Shown here piece by piece: positions 51,738-59,753 of a stretch of DNA of 64,000 bases (position 1 is its first letter; each line of letters opens with the position of its first letter). The stretch lies in the NCBI GenBank assembly GCA_017309115.1, contig JAFLEF010000039.1, forward strand, positions 1 through 64,000. Reading direction: 5' to 3'. The notes beneath the pieces are model-generated. The model was not told where the DNA came from, did no database searches, and was given only the letters and a program-made list of their open reading frames with translations. The stretch is from Verrucomicrobiota bacterium (lineage in GTDB: Bacteria > Verrucomicrobiota > Verrucomicrobiia > Limisphaerales > UBA9464). The position numbers were made by a program, and so were the translations under genes.

Positions 51738-53096
51738 TCAACGTTCGAGGAAGAGCGCCATTTCATCTGTACGGGTGTAGTCGCTGGTCTTGTAGAGGAG
51801 GTTTCCCCCGGAATCCATGATGACGAAGAAGGGCAGGCCCACCTTCAGCTCGGGGAAACGGGGATCGGCCTGCCATGTCCTGAACTGGGGATCGGTGTCA
51901 CGGATCTTCAACAACACGGCCTGGGCAAGAGCCGTGGCCAGTTCCCCTTGGGTCTGCGTCATCTCCTCGAAGGCCTTGCAGTTGGCGCACCAGCTGCCGA
52001 AGAAGTCGACGAAGACGGGTTTGCCCTGCGCCTTGGCTTCCGCGAGGGCCGATTCCTTGTCGAGAAACCAGGTCAGCTTTCCCTTTTGCTCGACGCGCGG
52101 CCCTGCTGAGGACGGAGCGGTGGACTGACCGGCGACCGCGACCGCCGAGTTGGGCAGGATGCCACGCGCGAGCGCCAAGGCGGAGACCACAGCGGTGAGC
52201 ACGAGCAGCGACCGCTCCGTGCGTTGGCCGGGAAGGGCTTCAGCGGACTGCAGGCGGTAGGCGGCGAAGATCAGAAGGAGCGAACCGACGAAGACGAGGC
52301 GGATGGCTCCGGACTCAAAGCCGTAGCCCGAAAGCCCCTTTTCGAGGTACACGAAGGCGAACCAGAGGATGAGCGCGCCGAGCAACCACTGGACGCGGAT
52401 CATCCAGTTGCCGGCCTTTGGCAGCCGTGCGCCGAAGAGGCCGATGACGAGGAAGGTGAAGCCGAGGCCGAACCCGAAGGCGAGCATCTTGGCCGATGCG
52501 ACGAGGGTGCCGCCAAGCTGAGAGCCGCCAGCACCACCGCTGGCGATCCCGATGAGAATGCTGACCACGAAGGGCCCGACGCAGGACGACGAAAGCAGGC
52601 CCGCGCCCATGCCCATGACGAACGTGCCAGGCAGGCCCGGGGTTTTGTCGCCCATCTGGCTACCGCCAAAGAGGTGCAGGTGGAGGAGTCCGCAGGTGGC
52701 CAGAGCCAAGACAAGGAAGACGATGGCGATGCCAAGGTTCACCGCGGGAAGCCTCAGCACGGCGTTGAAGGCACCGCCCGTGGCACCGGCAATGAGACCG
52801 AAGAGCCCATACACGATCGTGAGGCCACCGAAGTAGGCCAGGGGATGCGGCCATCGTGCGCCACCGGAGGCGGCGCGCCCCTTCACGATGCTGGCGGTGA
52901 TGGGGTAGAGCGGATAGACGCAGGGAAGGAGGCTGGCGAGCAGACCGCCGAGAAAGAGGAAAAGATAGGCGCTTGGCGATCCGGAGTTGGCTGCGAGGCG
53001 CCCCTCCACCCATGAGTTCATGCCGGAGAGCGGATCGGCGGCGCAGGCACCGGAGGAGACGCCGAGGCCGAGTAGGAGGAGGGGGAGGCGGTTCAT
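51738..53096 (-). CDS. DsbD/CcdA-type thiol:disulfide interchange protein
   Basis: A 452-aa membrane protein. After a signal-like N-terminus there are about 8 transmembrane helices of the CcdA/DsbD core with the reactive cysteines in LLPCVYPLYP (helix 1) and SSSCVGPFVV (helix 4), then a C-terminal thioredoxin domain with SWCANCKAF. The N-terminal DsbD-alpha domain is missing. It carries electrons from cytoplasmic thioredoxin to the periplasm. Being last in the arsenic operon, 12 bp after an exported ArsC-like gene, it may keep that reductase reduced. Confidence 0.85.
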   Translation of the reverse strand: MNRLPLLLLGLGVSSGACAADPLSGMNSWVEGRLAANSGSPSAYLFLFLGGLLASLLPCVYPLYPITASIVKGRAASGGARWPHPLAYFGGLTIVYGLFGLIAGATGGAFNAVLRLPAVNLGIAIVFLVLALATCGLLHLHLFGGSQMGDKTPGLPGTFVMGMGAGLLSSSCVGPFVVSILIGIASGGAGGSQLGGTLVASAKMLAFGFGLGFTFLVIGLFGARLPKAGNWMIRVQWLLGALILWFAFVYLEKGLSGYGFESGAIRLVFVGSLLLIFAAYRLQSAEALPGQRTERSLLVLTAVVSALALARGILPNSAVAVAGQSTAPSSAGPRVEQKGKLTWFLDKESALAEAKAQGKPVFVDFFGSWCANCKAFEEMTQTQGELATALAQAVLLKIRDTDPQFRTWQADPRFPELKVGLPFFVIMDSGGNLLYKTSDYTRTDEMALFLER

Positions 53097-53108
53097 GCCG
53101 GCGAGGGC

Positions 53109-53801
53109 TCAGGGGTTGACCTGCTTCATGAGGAAGAACATTTCGCGGGCGATCTGCCGGGATCGCTCATCATAGGTGGCGACCTCCTGCTCGGTGCCGT
53201 CGGAAAGCTTCGGGTCGACGTACGGAATGGGCACTCGCAGGACGCTGCCTTCCACAACCGGGCAGTTCTTGTCGGCGGTGTCGCAGGTCATGAGGGCCAC
53301 GAAGTTCGACTTCGGATTGCCTTCGCCGGAATAGATCTTCGAAAAGGCATGGATGGGATCGGCGGCGGTGCCGTACCTGACGAGATACACCGGGTTCTTC
53401 AATCCGGGAGTGGAGTTGGTGATGTCGAATCCGGCACGCTTCAGGGCGGCGACGGTACGCTCGTTGCAGGCGGTGGCCTCCGTCCCACCGGAGAAGGTTC
53501 TGATGCCGGGCACGTCGTAGTAGACCGCGGCGGTCTGCGCCCAGATCTGGCTCAGGTGGCTCCGACGGCTGTTGTGTGTGCAGATGAAGGTGAGCTGCGG
53601 ATCCTCCTTCGCCTGGATCTTGGAGCGAATGAAGAGCGCCACCTTCTTTAGCGCCTTCTGGCGCTCTGCGGGGATCTGGCTGAATTCTTGCGTGACCTGG
53701 GAGACCACGGGGCGGAGCGGCGGAAGCACATCGGAGTCCTTGGCGGACAGCGGGGCTGCCAGCAGCGTGGAGACGAAGAGGATGAGGGTGACTTTGTTCA
53801 T
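53109..53801 (-). CDS. Exported LMW-PTP/ArsC-like protein
   Basis: A 230-aa low-molecular-weight phosphatase-type protein with an N-terminal signal peptide (MNKVTLILFVSTLLAAPLSA). The P-loop FICTHNSRRSH gives the CX5R motif with Cys74 and Arg80. Cys173 and Cys180 in MTCDTADKNCP are placed like the second and third redox cysteines of thioredoxin-linked ArsC. It therefore looks like an arsenate reductase acting in the periplasm, which is unusual, since ArsC normally works in the cytoplasm. The DsbD-like protein next door could supply electrons. Confidence 0.7.
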   Translation of the reverse strand: MNKVTLILFVSTLLAAPLSAKDSDVLPPLRPVVSQVTQEFSQIPAERQKALKKVALFIRSKIQAKEDPQLTFICTHNSRRSHLSQIWAQTAAVYYDVPGIRTFSGGTEATACNERTVAALKRAGFDITNSTPGLKNPVYLVRYGTAADPIHAFSKIYSGEGNPKSNFVALMTCDTADKNCPVVEGSVLRVPIPYVDPKLSDGTEQEVATYDERSRQIAREMFFLMKQVNP

Positions 53802-53849
53802 GGCTTTCGTTGGGTTGTGGATGATGTGGAAGATGGATGAGAGGGCGAC

Positions 53850-54296
53850 TCAGGAGAGGCGTTGCTTGGACTGGTCGAGACGGCCGGCGGCGTAGGCTTC
53901 GAAAACACGACGGATCTCATCCCGGACGCGGCGGAAGACGGTCATGATCTCCTCCTCCGTGCCGGTGGCGTGCGCGGGATCGTCGAATCCCCAGTGATGG
54001 CGGTTCACTTGGCCGGGGAACATGGGGCAGGCTTGGTCAGCGTTCCCGCATACGGTAATGACGGTCTCGACCGGTTGATTGAGGAACTCGTTCATGTGCT
54101 TCGACGTGTGGGATGAAAGGTCGATTCCGATCTCGGTCATTGCCTTGACGGCCAATGGATGCACGTAACCGGCTGGCTTTGATCCGGCGCTGGCAATGGT
54201 GTAATCATCGCCAAGCGCGGCGCGTAGAATGCCCTCGGCGAGGTGGGAGCGGCAGGAGTTGCCAGTGCAGAGGATGAGGATGGTGGGTTTGCTCAT
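53850..54296 (-). CDS. arsC: Arsenate reductase (thioredoxin-coupled)
   Basis: A 148-aa LMW-PTP-fold arsenate reductase. CTGNSCRS at 10-17 is the CX5R loop, and Cys83 and Cys90 ([10 protein letters not shown]) complete the three-cysteine relay of the Trx-linked type. It reduces arsenate to arsenite for export by Acr3. The ATG at 54294-54296 is chosen; residues upstream of it are non-coding. It sits in the arsenic operon between the arsG remnant and the exported ArsC-like gene. Confidence 0.93.
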   Translation of the reverse strand: MSKPTILILCTGNSCRSHLAEGILRAALGDDYTIASAGSKPAGYVHPLAVKAMTEIGIDLSSHTSKHMNEFLNQPVETVITVCGNADQACPMFPGQVNRHHWGFDDPAHATGTEEEIMTVFRRVRDEIRRVFEAYAAGRLDQSKQRLS

Positions 54297-54322
54297 TTGA
54301 GTTTGGGATGAGTAGTGAGAAA

Positions 54323-54568
54323 TCAAAAGAGACGCAGGCTGTGGCGTAGGCACAGCCAGACGCCGATGAGGAGGAGCAGCCAGCCGCTGGCCGGGCTGAG
54401 CCATGACTGGGCGGACTGGATTCTGCTATAGGCGCGTCCGGCGGCCTCGCGCGAGATGCCGAGGGCGATGGCAAAGGCGAGCACGGGCGCGGCCGAGCCG
54501 ATGCCGAAGAGGCCGGGTATGCGGTCGATCCGTCCGCCACCTACGAAGCCTATAGAATTGGATGTCAT
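54323..54568 (-). pseudogene. Truncated arsG-like transporter
   Basis: An 81-aa frame that starts normally at an ATG 3 bp after the thioredoxin gene but encodes only the last two helices of an ArsG/CcdA-type permease: GLFGIGSAAPVLAFAIALGI and [15 protein letters not shown]. Full-length ArsG-type proteins are some 220-240 aa with six helices, so about two thirds are missing, apparently by an internal deletion joining the start region to the 3' part. In related operons arsG follows a small thioredoxin gene as here. Confidence 0.65.
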
Positions 54569-54571
54569 GAG

Positions 54572-54817
54572 CTATTGCTCCTTTCCGGTCAGCAGTTCCT
54601 CCATCTCCTTGGGGCTCGGAACTTGTCCGACCATGAGGAGTTTGCCATCCACTACGAGCGCAGGTATTGCCGTGATGGCATAGTCAATGAACTTCATCGG
54701 GTCGGTCGTCTTGATGATCTCGCACTCAAGGTTCAGACGTGCGGCGGCTTCGCGTACGGTCTGCTCCAACGCCTTGCAGCGCCCGCAATTCGCTCCGAGG
54801 ATTTCAATCTTCTTCAT
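54572..54817 (-). CDS. Small redox-active thioredoxin-family protein
   Basis: An 81-aa minimal thioredoxin fold with the active site CGRC at 11-14 and the cis-proline region in ITAIPALVVDGKLLMVGQVP. It belongs to the redox-active disulfide protein type often encoded in arsenic and DsbD-like operons. It may reduce ArsC or pass electrons to the (truncated) ArsG-like membrane protein encoded next. Confidence 0.88.
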   Translation of the reverse strand: MKKIEILGANCGRCKALEQTVREAAARLNLECEIIKTTDPMKFIDYAITAIPALVVDGKLLMVGQVPSPKEMEELLTGKEQ

Positions 54818-54835
54818 GGTGATGCCGGTGTTGTT

Positions 54836-55057
54836 TCAACAACACCCGCTGGGACCGCAGCCGCAGCTGCCAGCCGGTGATCCATCTCCGTCCACCTTGC
54901 TGGTCATGAGCCCCCAGCCGCCCAGGATCACGCGCCGGATGGGCTCGCCGGTCTCGGGATGCTTCGTGAGCGGTGCCTCACTGGCTGGTTGCTTGATTTC
55001 GAATTGCTTCACCGGATCGCCCTCGCTGGCCGGGATCGTCTCGTAGAGATAGGTCAT
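54836..55057 (-). CDS. FmdB-like small protein lacking zinc-ribbon cysteines
   Basis: A 73-aa protein. MTYLYETIPASEGDPVKQFE, then PLTKHPETGEPIRRVILGG, aligns with FmdB-family zinc ribbons (MPxYEYxCxxCG...PLxxCPxCGxxVRRxI), but the four zinc-binding Cys are replaced. Instead there is a new cluster at the C-terminus, GSCGCGPSGCC, ending at the stop codon. A role as thiol-rich metalloid binder or chaperone in the arsenic operon is possible but unproven. The ATG at 55055-55057 is clear. Confidence 0.6.
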   Translation of the reverse strand: MTYLYETIPASEGDPVKQFEIKQPASEAPLTKHPETGEPIRRVILGGWGLMTSKVDGDGSPAGSCGCGPSGCC

Positions 55058-55082
55058 GTTGTTTTGGATTGAGGTCGGGAAT

Positions 55083-56165
55083 TCACCGCGGGGTCGCGGG
55101 CAAGGCCCGTTGATACCAGGCGCGCGAGGCATTGCACACGCGGCAGACGGAAAGCATGACCGGCACCTCGACCAGCACGCCGACGACGGTGGCCAGAGCA
55201 GCCGGGCTGGTGGGGCCGAAAAGCGTGATAGCGACGGCGACGGCCAGCTCGAAAAAGTTGCTCGCGCCAATCAGTGCCCCCGGCGAGGCGACATCGTGCG
55301 GCACCTTGAACAGCCGCATCAGTCCGTAGGTCAGGCCGGAGTTAAAATAAACCTGGATCAGGATCGGCACGGCGAGCAGCAGCACGGCCGTCCAGTTCGT
55401 GGTGATGTTTTCGGCTTGGAAGGCAAAGATCAGAACCAGTGTGGCGAGCAGAGCGACAATCGTCACAGGACGGAACCGCGGCAGGAAATTTCCTTCGAAC
55501 CAGCCGATGCCCCGTGCGCGGATCAGCGCCGTGCGGCTCATCCAGCCCGCCGCCAGCGGAACTACGATGAACACAACGACGGACGCGACGAGCACTCCGC
55601 CGGGCACGGTCACGCCGCTGACGCCGACGAGGAAGGCGACAATGGGCGCAAAGGCAAAGACCATGATCAGGTCGTTGATGGCCACCTGCGCCAACGTGTA
55701 GGGACCGTCGCCATCGGTGAGGTAGCTCCACACGAAAACCATCGCCGTGCAGGGGGCCGCGGCGAGGATGATGAGTCCGGCGGTGTAGCTTCTCGCCGTA
55801 TCCGGTTCGATCCAACCCAGCACCGAGCCGAACAGCCATTGCATGAAGGTCCAGCCGAGCAGCGCCATGCTGAAGGGCTTCACCAGCCAGTTGACGAACA
55901 GTGTCACCAGGAGACCCTTGGGCTTCTTCGCAACACCGCGCAGGCCGCCAAAGTCAATCTTGAGCATCATCGGGTAAATCATCAGCCAGATGAGCACCGC
56001 AATGATGATGTTGACGTGCGAGTCCTTCCCGAACTCCCAATGTGCGAGCCGGGTGGTGAGGTCAGGCAGCAGTTTTCCGAGGGCGAGGCCACCCGCCATA
56101 CACAGTAGTACCCAGACGGAGAGGTTGCGCTCGAAGAAGTCGAGTTGTTTTGGCGTTTTGTTCAT
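55083..56165 (-). CDS. acr3: Acr3-family arsenite efflux permease
   Basis: A 360-aa, ten-helix membrane transporter. NWLVKPFSMALLGW and AAPCTAMVFVWSYLTDGD, the latter containing the conserved Cys, are Acr3 signatures; VYFNSGLTYG and SNFFELAVAVAI are also typical. It exports arsenite (and possibly antimonite) using the proton-motive force, here probably together with the ArsA ATPase. The ATG at 56163-56165 is chosen for a normal N-terminus. It lies in the middle of the arsenic operon, after a ferredoxin-like fragment. Confidence 0.95.
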   Translation of the reverse strand: MNKTPKQLDFFERNLSVWVLLCMAGGLALGKLLPDLTTRLAHWEFGKDSHVNIIIAVLIWLMIYPMMLKIDFGGLRGVAKKPKGLLVTLFVNWLVKPFSMALLGWTFMQWLFGSVLGWIEPDTARSYTAGLIILAAAPCTAMVFVWSYLTDGDGPYTLAQVAINDLIMVFAFAPIVAFLVGVSGVTVPGGVLVASVVVFIVVPLAAGWMSRTALIRARGIGWFEGNFLPRFRPVTIVALLATLVLIFAFQAENITTNWTAVLLLAVPILIQVYFNSGLTYGLMRLFKVPHDVASPGALIGASNFFELAVAVAITLFGPTSPAALATVVGVLVEVPVMLSVCRVCNASRAWYQRALPATPR

Positions 56166-56193
56166 CCGCAGTCGTAAAAATTGTCGGGATGCT

Positions 56194-56361
56194 TCAGCAT
56201 TTCCGCTCATCGTTCAGCACGAGCTGGTTGTCGCGGACCAATCCGCGCACCTCGTTGAGAAACCCCGTGATGTGCTGCTGCTCGATGCTTTTGGCAGGAA
56301 AAGCAACCGCCTGCGCCGGGCAACTGTTCGCACAAGTCGTGCAGCTATGGAGGTGGTTGAG
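56194..56361 (-). pseudogene. Possible ferredoxin-like gene fragment
   Basis: A frame without a start codon reads HLHSCTTCANSCPAQAVAFP, then NEVRGLVRDNQLVLNDERKC and stop. CxxCxxxCP recalls an iron-sulfur cluster loop. It is bounded by a stop at 56362-56364 and lies between the 97-aa gene and acr3. It could be a relic of a deleted gene or plain chance. Confidence 0.25.
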
Positions 56362-56386
56362 CTAGGGTGGACAGGACCGCGCATTC

Positions 56387-56680
56387 TTAAATCCCCAACA
56401 TGGCATTCTGCAGAGCCAGTTTGGCCATGCTGAGATCGTAGCAGGCTCGAAAATTGGGATGTTTGACGCACTCCTTCCAGGCTGCTTCATCCACCGTTAA
56501 GTCACGCCCCTGAATACCGAGGCCGATTGACTCCATGAAGATGGAGGCCACGCGACCGCGATTCTCCCCATTGTTTGCCAGATGGCGCAGGTCAGGGAAC
56601 AAATCCGCGGAAGCGGGTGTTTCGCAGCAGGGGCGGGACGGATCGTAGTGCAGGACTTCGCGATGCTTTTCGGCGCTCAT
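56387..56680 (-). CDS. Unknown protein in the arsenic operon
   Basis: A 97-aa soluble protein with three cysteines including a Cys-Cys pair (SRPCCETPASAD). Its ATG overlaps the arsA stop by ATGA, so it is coupled to the ATPase. It recalls small conserved genes lying between arsA and acr3 in other bacteria, but no function is established. A role as an arsenite-binding helper is possible because of the vicinal cysteines. Confidence 0.6.
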   Translation of the reverse strand: MSAEKHREVLHYDPSRPCCETPASADLFPDLRHLANNGENRGRVASIFMESIGLGIQGRDLTVDEAAWKECVKHPNFRACYDLSMAKLALQNAMLGI

Positions 56681-58479
56681 GTCAGTGCGGGTTGGAGATT
56701 TGACAAAGACAGTTTTGCCAGCGCCTCGGGGCCGGTCGGCTCTTCGGCCTGCCAGGGCAGCCAGGCGGTGCGGGTGGCTTGCTTTTGAACGACTTCGGCA
56801 ATGTAGCGGTGCTCGTTGTGCTCGCGACGTTGCAGCAAGGGATCGCAGGATCCGCTGTGGAGCAGGCTTTGATTGATGACCCAGGCGTGCGGCGCGATGC
56901 GGGCGCGGCGCAGGTCCTCCTGCAAGGCGGCGGCCTCATGCACCGGCGTGGCCTCCGGCAGGGTGACGATGAGGATGTGGGTGAAGGCAGGATCACGCAG
57001 GCGCTCCAGCAGCTTCAGCACTTCCTCTGGCTGCGTGCTGCGGGCCTGGCGCTCCAGCTCGCGTTGATAGGCCTCGCTGGCGTCGAGCAAGAGCAGCGTG
57101 TGGCCGGTGGGCGCGGTGTCCAGCACGACGAAGCGATCCGTGCCCTGACCCACCTCGCGGGCAAAGGCGCGGAAGACGGCGATCTCCTCCGTGCAGGGCG
57201 AGCGGAGGTCTTCTTCGAGCAAGGCGCGACCCGCTTCGTCCATCTGCGCTCCTTGATTGGCCATGACTTCAGCCGTGTAAGCGGCGGTCTCAGCGGCAGG
57301 ATCAATGCGGCTGACCGTCAGCCCGTCCAGTTCACCCGCCAAAGTCTGCGCCACATGCGCGGCGGGATCGGTGGTACTGAGATGCACACGATGGCCGCTC
57401 CTGGCCAAACTCACGGCGATGGCAGCGGCCACCGTGGTCTTGCCCACGCCACCTTTGCCCATGGTCATGATGACGCCGTGGCCGCGCTGTTCAATGCCGC
57501 TCACGACATCAGAGAGCCTCTGCAACTCTGGCGGTATCCACGCATCGACGGCAGGTGGTGCGGCACAAGCTGAGGTGCCATCTCCTCCCAACAACACCCG
57601 AAGGCCGCCAATGCCGAGGATGTTGATTGCCCGCAGCGGCACGATGAAGGTCGGAAGGCTGGAGATGAAAGCGGACGCAGCGCTCAGGGCCTTGGCCCCG
57701 CGCTGTTGCATGGCTTGGGCAGTCGTGTCCTCTGGGCATTGCGTCTCAAACACGCCATTGATGACGAGCTGCTGGTTCGCCACGCCGAGGGCGCGGAGTT
57801 CCTTTGAAGTGCGCTCTGCCTCACGCAGCGCGGCGAGTTGCGGACGGCTTACGAGCACGAGCGTGGTGGCCTTTTCATCCGCCAGGGTCTTCACCGTGGC
57901 CTCGTAGATCACGCGCTGCTTCTCCAACCCCGCCAGCGGCCCCAGGCAGGACGTCCCGCTGGTGTTGCTGTCCAAGAACTGATCCCAGGCCTTCGCCAGG
58001 CTCATGAGCCGCAGCGTGTGGCCCGTGGGCGCGGTGTCGAAGATGACGTGGTCGTAATCCTTCGCCGCCTCCGCGTTGCCGATGAGGCCGGAAAACTCGT
58101 CGAATGCCGCAATCTCCACCGTACAGGAGCCGGAGAGCTGCTCCTCCATGCTGCGCAGTGCCGCTTCGGGCAAGATGCCACGCATCGGGCCGATCAGCCG
58201 CTCGCGATACGCCGCCGCGGCTTCCACCGGATTGATGTTCAGCGCATCCAAGCCAGGTACGCCAGGGATGGCGGTGGGATGGTTGCTCAGGCGGGTTTCG
58301 AGCACTTCATCGAGGTTCGATGCCGGATCGGTGCTGACCAGCAGGACACGCTTCCCGGCCTCAGCCAGCTTCAGGGCCACCGCGCAGGAGAGCGAGGTCT
58401 TGCCCACGCCACCCTTGCCGGTGAAAAAGAGAAAACGGCTGGCGGCAGACGGCTCGGGCTGGAAGGGGCGCGGGTTCAT
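56677..58479 (-). CDS. arsA: Arsenical pump-driving ATPase
   Basis: A 600-aa duplicated ArsA/GET3-type ATPase. Each half has a P-loop: GKGGVGKTSL at 21-30 and GKGGVGKTTV near 340, plus DTAPTGHTLRLM and DTAPTGHTLLLL switch motifs. It binds arsenite from ArsD and energises efflux through the membrane permease. It overlaps arsD upstream by 4 bp and the 97-aa gene downstream by 4 bp. The length is that of the classical two-domain ArsA. Confidence 0.96.
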   Translation of the reverse strand: MNPRPFQPEPSAASRFLFFTGKGGVGKTSLSCAVALKLAEAGKRVLLVSTDPASNLDEVLETRLSNHPTAIPGVPGLDALNINPVEAAAAYRERLIGPMRGILPEAALRSMEEQLSGSCTVEIAAFDEFSGLIGNAEAAKDYDHVIFDTAPTGHTLRLMSLAKAWDQFLDSNTSGTSCLGPLAGLEKQRVIYEATVKTLADEKATTLVLVSRPQLAALREAERTSKELRALGVANQQLVINGVFETQCPEDTTAQAMQQRGAKALSAASAFISSLPTFIVPLRAINILGIGGLRVLLGGDGTSACAAPPAVDAWIPPELQRLSDVVSGIEQRGHGVIMTMGKGGVGKTTVAAAIAVSLARSGHRVHLSTTDPAAHVAQTLAGELDGLTVSRIDPAAETAAYTAEVMANQGAQMDEAGRALLEEDLRSPCTEEIAVFRAFAREVGQGTDRFVVLDTAPTGHTLLLLDASEAYQRELERQARSTQPEEVLKLLERLRDPAFTHILIVTLPEATPVHEAAALQEDLRRARIAPHAWVINQSLLHSGSCDPLLQRREHNEHRYIAEVVQKQATRTAWLPWQAEEPTGPEALAKLSLSNLQPALT

Positions 58480-58787
58480 GTGGTCGCCTTCCGCAACAGG
58501 ACTTCTCGCTCTTCACCCGTGGGATAGCGGCCCCGCAAGTAGACCTCGCCGTCGAGATAGATCAGCGGCAAGACCTCCATTCCCTCGCGGTTCAGCGCCT
58601 CCTTGACCGTCGCGCTCTGGGCGAAGGCCATCGGCTGCTGGGCGAGGTTGTACCGTTCGACCTTGACGCCTGAACCGGCGATCTGCCCGAGGAGCGCGGC
58701 GAAACTCACGAGGTCGGGATCGACCTCGGTGCCGCAAATGCCGGTGGAGCAGCACATGGGTGGATCGTAAACTTGCAACGTCTTCAC
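58476..58787 (-). CDS. arsD: Arsenic metallochaperone
   Basis: A 103-aa protein with the three As(III) ligands of ArsD: Cys12, Cys13 and Cys18 in MCCSTGICG. It is thioredoxin-fold-like and delivers arsenite to ArsA. It starts 65 bp after arsR, just beyond a perfect palindrome, and overlaps arsA by ATGA. The vicinal pairs seen near the C-terminus of some ArsD proteins are absent, as in many shorter homologues. Confidence 0.94.
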   Translation of the reverse strand: MKTLQVYDPPMCCSTGICGTEVDPDLVSFAALLGQIAGSGVKVERYNLAQQPMAFAQSATVKEALNREGMEVLPLIYLDGEVYLRGRYPTGEEREVLLRKATT

Positions 58788-58798
58788 AAGGCGAGACT

Positions 58799-58818
58799 AC
58801 TTGGCGATCTCGCCAAGT
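58799..58818. promoter_or_regulatory. Palindrome between arsR and arsD, likely operator
   Basis: ACTTGGCGATCTCGCCAAGT is a perfect 20-bp palindrome in the 64-bp gap between arsR and arsD, 11 bp upstream of arsD. Its position and symmetry fit an operator for a dimeric repressor such as ArsR; it could alternatively form an mRNA hairpin that sets arsR versus arsD levels. Confidence 0.5.
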
Positions 58819-58851
58819 AAAGCCTCCAGATTCGCGGCTGCTGCCCAAGGC

Positions 58852-59169
58852 TCACCGGATTTTGCGCCGACGGAGGACCGGAGTCGCAGGCGACAGGCCG
58901 TCGACACATTCGAAGAAGTCAAGAAGACAGGGACAGCGGAGCCGGTAGAAGACGTTCAGCCCGCGCTTCTCCATCTCCAGGAGACCCGCGGCCCGCATGA
59001 GGCTGAGGTGCTTCGAGACGGTGGACATGTCCGCACCCACCAGCTCGGTCAACTCGCAGACGCACCTCTCGCCGGACTGCAGCGCCTCGGCGATCGCCAG
59101 CCGGGACGGATGGGCCAACGCTTTCAGAAGGGCAATCCGGCGGGAGGTTCGGTCCGTGTGATGGGCCAT
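58852..59169 (-). CDS. arsR: ArsR/SmtB-family arsenic-responsive repressor
   Basis: A 105-aa winged-helix repressor. ALAHPSRLAIAEALQSGERC is followed by CVCELTELVG, where the CVC pair in the DNA-binding helix region is the classical As(III) site, and MSTVSKHLSLMRAAGLLEM is the recognition helix. Binding of arsenite should release it from DNA. It is the first gene of the arsenic operon. Starts at 59169, 59178 and 59181 are all possible; 59169 is preferred because the family motif begins shortly after. Confidence 0.92.
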   Translation of the reverse strand: MAHHTDRTSRRIALLKALAHPSRLAIAEALQSGERCVCELTELVGADMSTVSKHLSLMRAAGLLEMEKRGLNVFYRLRCPCLLDFFECVDGLSPATPVLRRRKIR

Positions 59170-59249
59170 GAGGCTCATCATCCGGCGATCGGGCTTCTTC
59201 GGCAAGTAAGCTCGCCGGCTTGACCCGGGGTCACCCGGGGTCACCGGAC

Positions 59250-59289
59250 GTCGAGGATCGATAAGGCATCGGAAGGCCGCCGTCCGCGC
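59250..59289. repeat. 40-bp direct repeat right of the arsenic genes
   Basis: The second copy of the repeat at 51544-51583 (one mismatch), about 80 bp upstream of arsR. A tandem ACCCGGGGTC-type decamer lies just to its left (59223-59245). The gap 59182-59753 contains no recognisable gene. Confidence 0.85.
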
Positions 59290-59551
59290 TCCGCTTTCGG
59301 GTCAAGGTATTTGCTCGCGCCTTCGGCGCCGCTGCGCTCTGCGCTCCACCGTTGACTCCTTCGCTCCGCGCGGCCGGTGACACCATTCGTTGCGGGTTGA
59401 ATTATCCTCTTCGCGAGGAATCCGCCTTAAATCCGCTGCAACGCACGGAGAATCTGAGATAAGCCTCGTTATAGACCTCGAATCGGCTTGTCTGTGCAAA
59501 CCCGAGATGTTGACGAGAAGTCGCGTTGCAACTACCTGTAGATAAGCGACT

Positions 59552-59694
59552 TGGAGGCGAGGGTCGGAATCGTCCGCCTGACGTGCAGCGACTGGGCTCA
59601 AAATGCCATTTTTTCCGAGGAAAACAAGGTAAACCACCCTAACCGATCCTAACCCACTTTAAGCCGTTTGGTGTCCGTTTTGGTGTCCGTTCCG
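59552..59694. repeat. 143-bp direct repeat, right copy
   Basis: The second copy of 49235-49377 in the same orientation, about 10.3 kb away. It includes the segment AACCGATCCTAACCCACTTT followed by AAGCCGTTTGGTGTCCGTT, also seen in short form at the window's left end (CCGTTTGGTGTCC, 27-39). Confidence 0.85.
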
Positions 59695-59753
59695 TAATCG
59701 TCATTCGTGGCCCCCCTGTTCGGCGATAGCATAGAATTCATAGGCTATGGGTT

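Noticed and set aside
55056-56108. A 350-codon plus-strand frame opposite acr3
   Set aside because: Hydrophilic, His/Gln/Arg-rich mirror of a membrane protein, typical of an antisense shadow.
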